Positions 48,990 through 59,181 of a stretch of 64,000 nt of DNA are shown one piece after another. Numbering within the stretch: position 1 is the first letter of the stretch; every line of letters starts with the position of its first letter. The DNA lies in assembly GCF_000210295.1 (NCBI RefSeq), contig NC_026741.1:186001-250000 (forward strand), given 5' to 3'. Both the position numbers and the translations under genes were made by a program. The stretch comes from Trypanosoma brucei gambiense DAL972 (taxonomy: Eukaryota > Euglenozoa > Kinetoplastea > Trypanosomatida > Trypanosomatidae). Below the pieces are notes generated by a model. It did no database searches. It was not told the origin of the DNA and saw only the letters and a program-made list of their open reading frames with translations.

Positions 48990-50232
48990 TAATGCCCCTG
49001 TTCGTTGTCAACCTCTCTTTTTTTTTTCGCCCTCAGGTCTTTCTTGGTTTGTACAAATGTTCACCTTTCCATCCCCAATGAGCAAAAAAAAAAAAGGAAA
49101 AATATAAGAAAAAGAAAAAGAGTAAACAAAAGAAAAGGTAAGAGGTGTTAACTACAACACCGATAGGAAGCGTCACAACGGAGCAACGCTCAGAGAGAGA
49201 GAGAATCGAACAATGAAGACAGCGGGTAACAACAGAAAAACGCAGAACAGTCCCTTATCATGAACTGAAAAAAGCAGAATGGAAAGAAATGAACGAATAG
49301 GGGAAACAAACGGAATATAGAACATAACCCATACCTTCCTCCCTTCCACTTTTGGAAACAACTATCGCACCACACTTCAACCCCGTGTCCCCCTTCTCTA
49401 ACATTTCTTACTGATACTACCGCTCCTTTTTCCTGTAATTTACTCCCTTCCAATCTAATTTAACTTTAGTACCCTTCTCTCCACTCCTCATGTCTTATCA
49501 CTCATCCACCAACGCCAGGAATTTGGTGGGGAGGGGGGATCAAAAAAAAAAAAAATGTTATTTCCCCCTTTTTTAAAGAAAATTAAAAAAAGGGGGCGAA
49601 AACCTTCCCCACATACGTCCACGTCCCATCCCGGTTCCCAATTCTAAAACCTTCCACTCCAAAGCAAATATATGCACTGTTTACCCGAGAGAAAATACTC
49701 GGGACGGTGAAGATGTTTTACCTCCCTTGCTGTGTCGCGTGAGTGACAGGATGGCGGGAGTACATGCCCGTCTTTGCATGAGTGGAGTATGAACCGCTAA
49801 CACTTAAACACACACACACACAATTCGGTAATCACCAAAATATAAAAAATAAAAAAACAAGAAAGGATCTAGAAAGAGAAGTGTATAAAAAAAAAAAAGA
49901 AAAAGCATGCCCGTAAATGCACCCCCGTGACGAAGGACCATCCCCACAGACACATCTGTCACTGCCGGACAATCCGCGCCGTCACGCCACCGAGTTGAAA
50001 GCAACGATAAACAGTTAAAATGGAAGAAGGGCGGGGTGTAAAAGAAGGCACACAAAATGTACGCTCCCTCCAATCTAAGTTTGAAAAAAGGGGGGGAAGG
50101 AGGGAGGGAGCGGTGGAAAAAAAAAAATAATGTGTGATCATCTCATCTCTAAGTGCCGTGTGTGCAAGAAAATGTAGCATGTAGACAAAACAGTAGCTGC
50201 CGTTCGATAATCTGAAATGCCGGCGAGAAGGT
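48990..50232. other. Spacer with homopolymer hairpin
   Basis: Contains an unusual hairpin of homopolymer arms (49564-49596), preceded by G6 and A13 runs, and a 6-bp CCCGAG/CTCGGG hairpin at 49684-49703. A (CA)n lies near 49806-49821 and a G7-AAGGAGGGAGGGAG purine tract near 50088-50110. No gene seen. Confidence 0.6.
49564..49596. other. C5T6/A6G5 hairpin
   Basis: Left arm C5T6AA pairs with right arm TT-A7-G5 (13 pairs with one bulged A) around a 6-nt loop. Position is mid-spacer between two genes. Confidence 0.7.
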
Positions 50233-51261
50233 TCAGATGTTCGTGGAGTCTCGAAGCAACTCATGCTTCCTCCCCGCCACCCTTTTGGTATCTGCGTACG
50301 AAAACGCCCTCTGAGAGGCTGCGCCCCGGATTTTGACAATGTTCTCTGAGTCCCCACTTACTAAGGACTGTGATGTCGCCCGCGATACGGGAGCGGAATG
50401 GAAATGTTGTGACACACCCTGTCCTGTGGATCCGCTGCCATTGGTGCTACGGCGGCGGTTGGCCACAGTGTTTCTACCGGTCTCTAATTCATTAGAAAAG
50501 CGATTCCCCCCTGTGGAGTTGTTGTTCTTAAAACACGAACGGATCTGCCGCGTCGGGAGACACGATGACTTGTTAATGGCGATAAACTGTTGCTCCTTCC
50601 GGTTTGCTTCCAACGGTTCGAAAGCCTGTGTGTGGACCGCCGCTACGGTTGGGCGTTGCGAAGGGGGTTGTGGCGTCCCCCGACGGCTCCTTAGGAGACC
50701 CTGCGATTCCTGCTGTAAATCCTCCCGGCGCGCAATCCGTTCCTGCTCCAACTTCTTCGTCATCTCTGCCAGCTCCGTTTCTAGCGTTTCTACCTCCTTC
50801 CGGCGCTCCTTTCTCGCCTGCTTCAGAGTAGTGTTATGAGTTGAAACGGAAGCAATGAGTTGCCGCTCACGGTCTGCCCACGTAGTGTTCTCTTCTTCTA
50901 ACACAGCCTCAAAGTCCGTCCGGTCTTGTAGTCGTTTATCTCCCTCTTTGATGAAAGTTACCGTGTCGCTCATTTTCACGTACCGTTTAACAGCCTCGTC
51001 GTGTTCTTTCTTTAGCCACTCTCTGCGCGACCGAACTTCTTCAAACTCTCGTACAGACCTATTGATCTTTGCCTCCTGCTCCTCCACGATACCGAGCAGT
51101 TCCGCCCTTTCTTTTTCCACTCTCTTGAGGTCATCATCGATTGTTTTCCTAAGTTCAATTCGGTGCTTCCTGGCGGTTTCAAGGTCGCGCTTGATCAACT
51201 CTCTCGTCTCCTCCAACTTGCCAGCGCAACTCGAAAAGGACCGCGTAAGAACCGAGGACAT
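50233..51261 (-). CDS. Coiled-coil protein, 342 aa
   Basis: ATG at 51261 (MSSVLTRSFSS); the frame continues upstream only to a TTG and includes hydrophobic leader-like codons that are probably 5' UTR. Residues about 12-200 are charged and heptad-like (KLEETRELIKRDLETARK, DDDLKRVEKERAELL, LETELAEMTKKLEQERIARR), a long coiled coil. The C-terminal 140 residues are Ser/Asn/Arg-rich and probably disordered. No membrane segment, no catalytic motif. Such proteins in trypanosomes are often cytoskeletal or flagellar, which is only inference here. It lies 5' of the unrecognised 351-aa gene and 3' of the Ca2+-ATPase. Confidence 0.82.
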   Translation of the reverse strand: MSSVLTRSFSSCAGKLEETRELIKRDLETARKHRIELRKTIDDDLKRVEKERAELLGIVEEQEAKINRSVREFEEVRSRREWLKKEHDEAVKRYVKMSDTVTFIKEGDKRLQDRTDFEAVLEEENTTWADRERQLIASVSTHNTTLKQARKERRKEVETLETELAEMTKKLEQERIARREDLQQESQGLLRSRRGTPQPPSQRPTVAAVHTQAFEPLEANRKEQQFIAINKSSCLPTRQIRSCFKNNNSTGGNRFSNELETGRNTVANRRRSTNGSGSTGQGVSQHFHSAPVSRATSQSLVSGDSENIVKIRGAASQRAFSYADTKRVAGRKHELLRDSTNI

Positions 51262-52263
51262 AATATAGAAGTAAAACACGTAGGTCACCAACGTAACGAA
51301 GGAACAGTGCCCGGCCCTGCTCCTGTGGCACCGCGTATATTTAAGCAAAAAAATCTTGCTCTTCCACCTGCTTACTTTGTCAGTGGAAACGCTACAACCT
51401 AATTTAAGAAGAAGGAGTTGTTGTTGGGACGAATAAAAGTAGCAGGTTTAGAGAAAATTGGTAGCATACGCACTGTCTCTAACCATATCTCTCTTAACGG
51501 TCTGAACTGACCGTGCATACACCGCCGAACTGCTGACCCCTACACACGTGCGCCAATGTTGTCCTCACATGCTTTCATGCATGAAGGTCGCGGTGATGGT
51601 GAGGGAAGGAAAAGAAAGGAAAGGATTGAGTTAAAAGATGTGCCCCGCAACCGTCTAAATGCCACGAGAAAACCCCACGGCGGAAAATGTAGGAAAAGGC
51701 AACCCTTCCTTTCAGTGCGGGTCAACGGCACATGAGAAGTCGACAAAAGTGATACAAAGAATGGTGTTTCCCAAGAATGCAAAGGCACAACAAAAGTATT
51801 TTTAATACTAGCAAGGAACAAGGGTAACAGTAAAGGAACATGTCGCAGGTTCACAGGGTCCATAATCACTAAAGTCCACAATCAACAACAAAACGAGAGT
51901 TGTAGGAAAACAAAAATTGATCAAAAGTTTTACTCACATTATCATTATAGCATGCAGAGTCCCCAAAGGGTAAAGGAAACAGAAAAACTATGAATATGAA
52001 CCAATACTCACCCCGCATCTACCCACTGCACAACACTTACATCAAATACCAAAGTGCTCACACATTTACGTAAGTGCAAATTCCCTTCTTTCATGCCTCC
52101 GTGCAACCGAAAAAAAAAAACCTCCATCACACGCAGGTTTCGTTTGCAACCACGTATATGAATTATCAACCCCCCCCCCCTCCCCTCCGTTCCCCTCCGC
52201 ATCCCTACACTCCCTCCTCACTCTCTTCTCTTCTCTTCTCTTCTCAAACATTTCCTACATCAT
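51262..52263. other. Spacer 3' of Ca2+-ATPase gene
   Basis: Contains a pentanucleotide (CTCTT)n run (52220-52245), a C11 run (52170-52180), a 6-bp hairpin ACGGTC/GACCGT at 51497-51514 and a 12-bp palindrome at 51574-51585. No gene seen. Confidence 0.6.
52220..52245. repeat. (CTCTT)n pentanucleotide repeat
   Basis: About five TCTCT/CTCTT units, plus-strand pyrimidine, immediately 3' of the ATPase stop codon. Confidence 0.85.
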
Positions 52264-55200
52264 CTAATACGTTCCTCGCACCAAGCGCCCATACGTCTCC
52301 ATTCTCGCTCCTCGCTCCCGAGGATGACTATGCCTCGACCACCAAAACTGGCTAACGCCCCGCATTGTTACATGTTCTCTCACCCTCTGCCATTGTGCCC
52401 TCGCCACCAGGCGCTGTCCAAAACGCATATAACTTCCCACATTATTCGAAGCAGAAGAATGATGCTCAACGTCCTCAGCTAACTTCACGGCAATGCGACG
52501 CGCCCCCGGCTCCATGTCCTCCAGTTCAGCACCCTTTTCAAATGAAGGTTCCGACACCGGAATCAGGCGGGAAACAGAAACAAATACAAGTGTCAGCGAT
52601 GCAATCAGAATCGATGCAATCCACTGTTCTGCTCTCAACGGTACACACGACATGAACTCTTTTAAGACCTCCACGGCCAAAACCTGAAAACCCACACAAC
52701 AAACCACGATAACCAAAAATGACTTTGAACGAATAAAAAGCCCTTCAAATACATTAACTTCATCATACACTTTGCGGGCATTAAACATATTAAATATGGT
52801 AAAGAAAATAAAAACGTTAAAAACAACAGTTGGAAGTTCCTTCCCCTTCGCTTTTAACCACTTACCACCATATTGGGTTAATAAAAGAACGCTAACAACC
52901 TGAACTACAGTAGCAGTCAGTATTGTCAACCACATTCGACGCGAGACAAGGGGAGCTCGGGGGGAAGACGGACCACGATTTAAGCAATCCTCTGTCGGTT
53001 GCTCCGTTGCGAGAGCGAGCGCCGCAAGTGTGTCCATAAGAAGATTTACCCATAACAGCTGCACAGTCGTTAACGGTGACATATCATGAGCAGACAAAAA
53101 AGAACCAACAAAAACAACAACAATAGAAGCAATATTAATAGAAAGTTGTAACTGCAGGAACTTGCGGATGTTGTCATTCACAGTCCGTCCCCAAACAACG
53201 GCACGCTGGACAGAACGGAAGTTGTCGTCTAAAAGCACAATATCACCGGACTTCACCGCTATATCCGTGCCACTGCGCATCACAAAACCCACATTTGCAA
53301 GACGCAGCGCAGGGGCGTCATTCGTCCCATCACCAGTCACAGCAACGACCTCACCACGGAGCATCAGCATCAGTACGAGCAGTTGCTTGTCCAGAGGCTG
53401 CGAACGCCCCATCACCATCATCCGGTCAAGAACAGGCCACAACTTCTCCATGTTCGCCTCGTCACCATAAGTGTCATACACAAGGTTGCGGAAGTCCTTC
53501 CCAGTGAGCGCAAGATCACCACGCAGTCGATTGTAAATTCCACATTGCCGAGAAATTGCAACGGCTGTGTCGAGATTGTCACCCGTACACATCCTCACTG
53601 TCACTCCCGCACGCTGGCACATTCGCACAGCATCCACAACCTCTGGACGAAGCGGGTCCTGGATGCCTAATAGTGCAAGCCACACAAATGGTCCCTCGGG
53701 TTCCTCCTCGGGAACCGCACCGTCCGTACCGATACGCCCGTATGCCACGCCGATTGTGCGATTTGCGTCCCCCGCTATTGACCGTATCTGCGCAGTGATC
53801 ATCTCAGTTACCTCCTCCGTCAGCGGCTCCTCACGACCCTCTGACGACAGGTATCGGTTGCACATGCCAAGCACACGATCAGAGCCCCCTTTCACGTGCT
53901 GCATCACAACTCCATCCGCACCTGCAACCACAGCAGTCATAAACTTCCGTTCGCTCGTAAAAGGAAAGATGGCAAAGCCACGGCTGCGGTTTGTCATGCG
54001 TAACTTCTGGTGTGGAAGCTCCTTGTCATTACAACTACCCGGTACCGATATCAACACGCGATCCACAAAATCCAATATCGCTTGGTCAGTTTTGTTGCCC
54101 TTGTCGGTACGCCACGTCCATCGAGACAGTAAGTCAGACTCAGCTCCCACATTACCTGGTAAAAGCTCCTTCTCACTCGAACTATTCAGTGCAAGACCAA
54201 GCATTAGTAACGACTGTGCATCACTAGACACACCCTCCAGATTAACCGTGGACGAGGGATCTCCGGGATTCGTGACACGGAACCGCCGCATCCCAATGTA
54301 ACCTTGTACCACAGTCATACGATTCTGAGTCAGCGTCCCAGTTTTATCACTGCAAATCTGTGTTGCATTGCCCATTGTCTCACAAGCACACAAACGCCTC
54401 ACCTGATTATTGTCCTTCTGCATCTGGTTCTGTGAGTACGCAAGAGCAATCGTCACCGCCAACGGCAAGCCCTCTGGCACTGCGACGACAACAATCGTCA
54501 CACAAAGTAGGAGAAAGTTCAGGAACTTCTTCGGGTAAAATTGTTGTTTGTTTGTAGCAATTCGCTCAATTTCGATGATACAAAGTACTATGAAAAGCAG
54601 AACGGCGGATATAATTGCAACTCGACCAATAAAAGCGGCCAGCTCATCCAACCGCTCCTGCAAGGGAGTCGCCCTCGGTTCACCGTCGAGACGAGATTCC
54701 ATTAGCAGCTTTCCACCAAAAGAAGACTCACCGACGGCGCACGCAAGAATGTAGGCATCCTCAGCCGTACTCACAACAGTCCCAGAAAGTAAGATTGGAT
54801 GTTCGGCGCCTTTCTTTTTCAGATCATTCTCGCCAGTCACACTCGACTCATCAACAACAACACTCAAACCACGTACGTATAAACCATCTACAGGGATAAC
54901 AAGACCCGGTGACAAGGACACAAGATCACCCACAACAATTTCTGTCACATCCACCGTAACCTTGTGACCATCACGAATGACGGAGATTGGCTGAGCAGAG
55001 TTCTCCTCCACAAGAGCACGGAATTTCAACTCCTTGCGGTAATCCTGAATAGACGATGCTGAGGTTACTGCAATCACGGCCATAAGAATGGCGGTGCCCT
55101 CTATCCAACCTGTCTTATAGTCAACCTTCTCGTGTCCGGGTTCCGGCACAGTTAACCCGAGGATAAGCGACACACATGCGGCAAGGGTCAAAAGTATGAT

Positions 55201-55497
55201 CATGCGGTCACTCCATGCAGCTTTAAAAATCTTCCAGAATGTCAGCGGAGCCTCCTCAGGAAGCTCATTCCTCCCATACACAGCACGCCGATTCTCTACA
55301 GAAAAAGAGTCGATGCCATCTGTTATACTCGTGCCAAGTCGTTCGGCAATACCCTCAACGCCGCCAAGTTCCTCGTATAGGGGCTTTGGATCTTCATTGC
55401 AAGTAAATAACTTTTGCAGGACGCTTTTTGTTTCATTCCCATTGTTCTCTGGTGATACTTGTGTCTTATGTTCCTGCGGTGACTCAAGTGGATGCAT
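52264..55497 (-). CDS. P-type Ca2+-transporting ATPase, PMCA (P2B) type
   Basis: 1077 aa from an ATG at 55497. All P-type hallmarks are present: the actuator TGEN (221-224; TGES in most pumps), PEGLP in membrane segment 4 (341-345) forming the Ca2+ site, the phosphorylated Asp384 in DKTGTLTQN, and TGDGTNDAPAL in the hinge. Membrane pairs are seen at about 98-118/133-148 and 290-310/325-352, with a C-terminal cluster of further segments (about 820-1000). The autoinhibitory N-terminus of plant pumps is absent. The ~75-residue cytosolic tail after the last segment contains the basic stretch RLVARAQWQRVREHV, a possible calmodulin-binding helix. The family exports Ca2+ from the cytosol; T. brucei has plasma-membrane and acidocalcisome members (PMC1 and PMC2), and I cannot tell which this is. 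Confidence 0.95.
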   Translation of the reverse strand: MHPLESPQEHKTQVSPENNGNETKSVLQKLFTCNEDPKPLYEELGGVEGIAERLGTSITDGIDSFSVENRRAVYGRNELPEEAPLTFWKIFKAAWSDRMIILLTLAACVSLILGLTVPEPGHEKVDYKTGWIEGTAILMAVIAVTSASSIQDYRKELKFRALVEENSAQPISVIRDGHKVTVDVTEIVVGDLVSLSPGLVIPVDGLYVRGLSVVVDESSVTGENDLKKKGAEHPILLSGTVVSTAEDAYILACAVGESSFGGKLLMESRLDGEPRATPLQERLDELAAFIGRVAIISAVLLFIVLCIIEIERIATNKQQFYPKKFLNFLLLCVTIVVVAVPEGLPLAVTIALAYSQNQMQKDNNQVRRLCACETMGNATQICSDKTGTLTQNRMTVVQGYIGMRRFRVTNPGDPSSTVNLEGVSSDAQSLLMLGLALNSSSEKELLPGNVGAESDLLSRWTWRTDKGNKTDQAILDFVDRVLISVPGSCNDKELPHQKLRMTNRSRGFAIFPFTSERKFMTAVVAGADGVVMQHVKGGSDRVLGMCNRYLSSEGREEPLTEEVTEMITAQIRSIAGDANRTIGVAYGRIGTDGAVPEEEPEGPFVWLALLGIQDPLRPEVVDAVRMCQRAGVTVRMCTGDNLDTAVAISRQCGIYNRLRGDLALTGKDFRNLVYDTYGDEANMEKLWPVLDRMMVMGRSQPLDKQLLVLMLMLRGEVVAVTGDGTNDAPALRLANVGFVMRSGTDIAVKSGDIVLLDDNFRSVQRAVVWGRTVNDNIRKFLQLQLSINIASIVVVFVGSFLSAHDMSPLTTVQLLWVNLLMDTLAALALATEQPTEDCLNRGPSSPRAPLVSRRMWLTILTATVVQVVSVLLLTQYGGKWLKAKGKELPTVVFNVFIFFTIFNMFNARKVYDEVNVFEGLFIRSKSFLVIVVCCVGFQVLAVEVLKEFMSCVPLRAEQWIASILIASLTLVFVSVSRLIPVSEPSFEKGAELEDMEPGARRIAVKLAEDVEHHSSASNNVGSYMRFGQRLVARAQWQRVREHVTMRGVSQFWWSRHSHPRERGARMETYGRLVRGTY

Positions 55498-56341
55498 GTC
55501 TTTCCTAGTTTGATAGTATGCGAACTGATCTGTATATCTTTATGAAAATACTTCAGATATTTCTGAGACCCTTCCTTTTCGTAATGTCTTTGCTGAATTT
55601 AATCTCTCTGAAGTGATTTCGTCGATTTTTTTGTAATTTTTTTTTCGAGAATCGTGTTTGCCGCTTTTGTTTCCTTTTTTCTTTTTTTTTTGTGCAAAGT
55701 TCTCTGTTGCTTTACAACAAGTGAATGGCACCACGCGCCCACTGCTCTGAATGTGTATATTTAGATGCTGCTTCGTATGTGCTGTATAGACGGAAGCTAC
55801 AAATATGCGGTCTAGTGGCCACGTAATACAAAAAATTTAGATAGAAGCAACTAAATCAACAAAAAGATACCAGTGGAGTCAAATATTAACTGGAGGATTC
55901 GCAAGCGATCCGTTCCTCTCGGCTCCGCCAACCCTCCTGCTTTTTGTTTTCTTTCTCCCTTCTTTCGTCTCCGGGCTTCCTATCTTTAAGGTTTCTTTGA
56001 CCTTTTCGGGTGTACTCTTTCCCTCAATCTTGGAGTTTAACCGAAAAACAGAATGAATAAAAGGAGTGTAAACCAATAAGTGGAAAAGGCGGGCAACGAA
56101 AGGTGAACAAGGGGAGACATAAAGGGAGACGATGTAGCGCGTCAGGCAAGTAGATAGAAGTGCCACCTGAAAAAACTTATGAATGTAAAAGCAAAGTGCG
56201 CACAACCAGGATATCCATAGTAACAGGAACGATATTGTTAATCCAGTAAAGAGCAGGGCTTCAATAAATATATGCAGACGCACAATAAAAAGAGGTTAAA
56301 CACTTTCCCAACGGGGATGACTTCAACACTTCACAATCCAC
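55498..56341. other. Spacer 5' of Ca2+-ATPase gene
   Basis: A/T-rich with T and A runs (55625-55690). A 134-codon hydrophobic minus frame at 55879-56283 has no ATG at all and is rejected. No structure of note. Confidence 0.6.
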
Positions 56342-58015
56342 TTAGGCAACGCCGCACTTACCCAGCGCTTGAAGTTCCACAACACGGCGCTTCAGTTTTA
56401 CACATTCACCAGCCACGTTTAAAAGTTCCGACTGCAAGTTAGCCATAGACGCACGAAAAACTTGTATCACCTTGCAAAATATTTCATCCCTGCGGTTTCC
56501 CTCAGCATGCCATCCGTCAAGGGAGGAAACAAGCACCGTTTCCTCCTTATCAGATTGTGACAACGCTGCACCAACAGCGTCCATCCACTCAACCACTTTA
56601 GAAGTAAGAGGCAAAGATGCAGAGTTGTCACACGCCACACCCTCAGCAACTTCATCATGGCTTCGCTGAGCCTCAGCCAATTGTGCCTTCAGTTGCTCCA
56701 CCTCTTGCTGTAAGGCATGCATGGCCTCCTCCCTGGACTCCATAACTTCACGGCATTTTACCTCACTAGCCACAGCAACTTCATCATGGCTTCGCTGAGC
56801 CTCAGCCAATTGTGCCTTCAGTTGCTCCACCTCTTGCTGTAAGGCATGCATGGCCTCCTCCCTGGACTCCATAACTTCACGACATTTTACCTCACTAGCC
56901 ACAGCAACTTCATCGTGGCTTCGCTGAGCCTCAGCCAATTGTGCCTTCAGTTGCTCCACCTCTTGCTGTAAGGCATGCATGGCCTCCTCCCTGGACTCCA
57001 TAACTTCACGGCATTTTACCTCACTAGCCACAGCAACTTCATCATGGCTTCGCTGAGCCTCAGCCAATTGTGCCTTCAGTTGCTCCACCTCTTGCTGTAA
57101 GGCATGCATGGCCTCCTCCCTGGACTCCATAACTTCACGACATTTTACCTCACTAGCCACAGCAACTTCATCATGGCTTCGCTGAGCCTCAGCCAATTGT
57201 GCCTTCAGTTGCTCCACCTCTTGCTGTAAGGCATGCATGGCCTCCTCCCTAGACTGGGTCTCCAGGTCCGAGTCTTGATACCGGGAAAGTTCATTCCGCA
57301 GATCCTGAATTGTTTTTCTGTCTTGCTCCACCACAGTTCGCACTCGATCCTGCCACTGCTCGACCTTTTCCTTCACTTCACGATCTATGCTTTCCCTTAT
57401 GGCTTCGGCACTTGGACCTCCAGAACTTGCAGTGTATTGTTGCGCGGTTATTTGCTGACTTTCTCGGAGGCGCTGAAGTTCGTTTTCCAGTTGATTAATA
57501 CGGTTTTTATGGTTTTCACGCTCGAGTCTGTCATACTCTCTCAACTCCCTTACTCTCTCCTGAACAGAGGCCTCTAGCACCTTGGCTTGTGCGGCGACGA
57601 TTCCATCCGACTGTGTGAGCACTGTGCTTCCTGTTTCCCTTAGCGTCTGAAACTCTCTTGTCTTTTCCTCCAACTGCTCACGTAAAGCCGTTATTAATTC
57701 CTCACTTCGACTCATATCCTGAGCAAACGCCACGCGCTCCTGCTCTATCTCTTGCTGCAATTGCAACAAGGAGTGTTGGAGCTGCGACACCTCAGCCGTT
57801 GTTACTTCGCCTGAATCCACGGCGGCTGCTGGGCACACCTTTTCATTAGACGATTGATTGGTGATGTCCTTCACAAGCTCCTCCAGGTGGGCAATATACT
57901 GGGTTTTCTCACGGTTTGTTATGCTTTGTTTCTTGGCAAGTTCAATGAGTTCTTCCCTCGTCATCAATTCCAAGTCGACAGTGCGAGTGCGACGCGGTGC
58001 AAGAGGCGCAGACAT
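56342..58015 (-). CDS. Coiled-coil protein with five 43-residue tandem repeats
   Basis: 557 aa from an ATG at 58015 (MSAPLAPRR). Apart from the first ~20 and last ~40 residues it is almost entirely heptad-rich: TREELIELAKK, then LEELVKDI, LQHSLLQLQQEIEQE, ENHKNRINQLENELQRL and so on, an extended parallel coiled coil. Residues about 255-457 consist of five copies of a 43-aa unit (core EEAMHALQQEVEQLKAQLAE); the fifth diverges after SHDEVA. Repeats are nearly identical in DNA as well as in protein, so they are recently homogenised, and copy number may vary between strains. A further coiled coil with the ending LKRRVVELQAL follows. Rod-like cytoskeletal or basal-body scaffolds look like this; no specific family was recognised. 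Confidence 0.88.
   Translation of the reverse strand: MSAPLAPRRTRTVDLELMTREELIELAKKQSITNREKTQYIAHLEELVKDITNQSSNEKVCPAAAVDSGEVTTAEVSQLQHSLLQLQQEIEQERVAFAQDMSRSEELITALREQLEEKTREFQTLRETGSTVLTQSDGIVAAQAKVLEASVQERVRELREYDRLERENHKNRINQLENELQRLRESQQITAQQYTASSGGPSAEAIRESIDREVKEKVEQWQDRVRTVVEQDRKTIQDLRNELSRYQDSDLETQSREEAMHALQQEVEQLKAQLAEAQRSHDEVAVASEVKCREVMESREEAMHALQQEVEQLKAQLAEAQRSHDEVAVASEVKCREVMESREEAMHALQQEVEQLKAQLAEAQRSHDEVAVASEVKCREVMESREEAMHALQQEVEQLKAQLAEAQRSHDEVAVASEVKCREVMESREEAMHALQQEVEQLKAQLAEAQRSHDEVAEGVACDNSASLPLTSKVVEWMDAVGAALSQSDKEETVLVSSLDGWHAEGNRRDEIFCKVIQVFRASMANLQSELLNVAGECVKLKRRVVELQALGKCGVA
56647..57253 (-). repeat. 129-bp coding tandem repeat, about 4.7 copies
   Basis: The period is exactly 129 bases: equivalent sites are at 56652, 56781, 56910, 57039 and 57168. 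Units differ by only a few silent changes. One change (CGG/CGA before CATTTTAC) alternates along the array. Confidence 0.95.
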
Positions 58016-58509
58016 TCGTGCAAGCAGTTATTTGAGGGGGAAAAAACAGCAAAATGAAACGTAAAGATCTCTTTGCTAATGCCTTTGGAATGAAAGAACG
58101 CGTGGAACCTTTACCAAGCACCGGTACAACTTTAAACACAATCTTTATTGCTAAGGGTTTTCGAGCCTTTAACTGTGCTCGCGAGTGCGTAATCCATTTT
58201 ACATTACGTCGGACCAGCGGCGGGCGAGAAGCGACGATAACAAATGGGAAAATGCATGCTCTGAGTAGTCCACTTAGTGCAGAGGTGTCAACAGGTTCAG
58301 TCTCTTCAGGCATTCGGGGGGAGGGAAAGGGAAATTACTCATTAGAACTCAGCAGTCTGTGAAGTACGAAAAAAAAGGGGGGCCTTCCTCATCTTATCTG
58401 TGCTTTGCCTCAGCGTTTTCTCGGCAATTAATGCCTAGAAAGTAATTAATGTGGCGTCGCACTGTACCACAACCCTAAGACCGTACCACCACTGCCACTG
58501 CGCCCTCTC
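58016..58509. other. Spacer 5' of repeat coiled-coil gene
   Basis: A pyrimidine tract (TTTTTTCCCCC on the minus strand, 58040-58050) lies just before the ATG, but no AG separates them; a candidate acceptor is near 58078. Short antisense frames exist here but are unsupported. Confidence 0.55.
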
Positions 58510-59181
58510 TTAGAGGACCAAGGGTGAAACCACACCCATCACCGTCACCAATACGCTGCGGTTGGCAGCAGCTGAAGTATTATTACCCTTATCCTTGCGT
58601 ATGTTGTCCCGGGTTGCATGTACATCACCCTTCCCGGCTGGGATTGCGACAAGAGAGAAACTAACCCTCTCCATTTGCAGCCGGAGGTCGAGCTTCACGA
58701 AGGCAGTAAGTGGTCTGCTTCCGGGACGAGGACTCGTCGTAACTTCCCTCTGCTCATCATCGGGTAGAGCCAACTGCCGACTGTCACTGACGCGTGACCG
58801 CTTATTGGAACGGCACTCCGCACCATCCATGGACTGATGCCCCCCCAAGGCGACAGCCGCCACAGTGAAGACTCGAGCCTCGGAGTCCAGTTCACCGCCG
58901 ACGTGCGCCTGTAATAAAACAACAACCCCGTCCCTGGTGTTGCCATCGATGTTGTCGCTACGAGGACCACCACGAAGACTGAAATGGGCACCAGTTAACT
59001 GCAATGTTGTGCTCCCAACAGGGTATGACACCTCCACCTTCTTGGAGTGGGCGGCACATTCTGTAGGCGGGGAAGAGAGCTTATTCTTCTTCGATGTATC
59101 CTTCTTAGATTCGGTGTGACCGGATGCGAAAACATTCTGTGGGGAGGCAATCGTTAACCGTGCCACGACAGTTCGCACCAT
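58510..59181 (-). CDS. Divergent nucleoplasmin-like (NPL) domain protein, 223 aa
   Basis: The first ATG in frame is at 59181 (MVRTVVARLTIASPQ); the longer frame starts at TTG. Four strand-rich blocks can be laid over those of its upstream neighbour (59823-60374): VEVSYPVGSTTLQLTGAHFSL with VAISP..SSLVLTHCSL, VVVLLQAHVGGEL with AVTLYAQSHDL, ERVSFSLVAIP with RKVSFTLVP, and SVLVTVMGVV with TVHLTGYF. It has long inserts between blocks (about 25-50 after the first strand, and 110-150 rich in Ser/Arg with a KRSR cluster, a possible nuclear signal). Unlike the neighbour it lacks an acidic tract and ends at the barrel. The call as NPL-like is by eye on pattern; the alternative is an unrelated beta-rich protein. 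Hydrophobic codons upstream of 59181 would read as a membrane segment only if translation began at a non-ATG codon. Confidence 0.6.
   Translation of the reverse strand: MVRTVVARLTIASPQNVFASGHTESKKDTSKKNKLSSPPTECAAHSKKVEVSYPVGSTTLQLTGAHFSLRGGPRSDNIDGNTRDGVVVLLQAHVGGELDSEARVFTVAAVALGGHQSMDGAECRSNKRSRVSDSRQLALPDDEQREVTTSPRPGSRPLTAFVKLDLRLQMERVSFSLVAIPAGKGDVHATRDNIRKDKGNNTSAAANRSVLVTVMGVVSPLVL

Noticed and set aside
53567..54301. 244-codon plus-strand ORF
   Set aside because: Antisense to the conserved Ca2+-ATPase catalytic region; a codon-bias shadow.
55879..56283. 134-codon hydrophobic minus frame
   Set aside because: Contains no ATG at all (it opens with GTG), so it is not a credible gene in a eukaryote.
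58054..58362. 102-codon plus ORF and overlapping minus frame
   Set aside because: Plus ORF is against the cluster; minus frame overlaps the start of the coiled-coil gene and lacks support.
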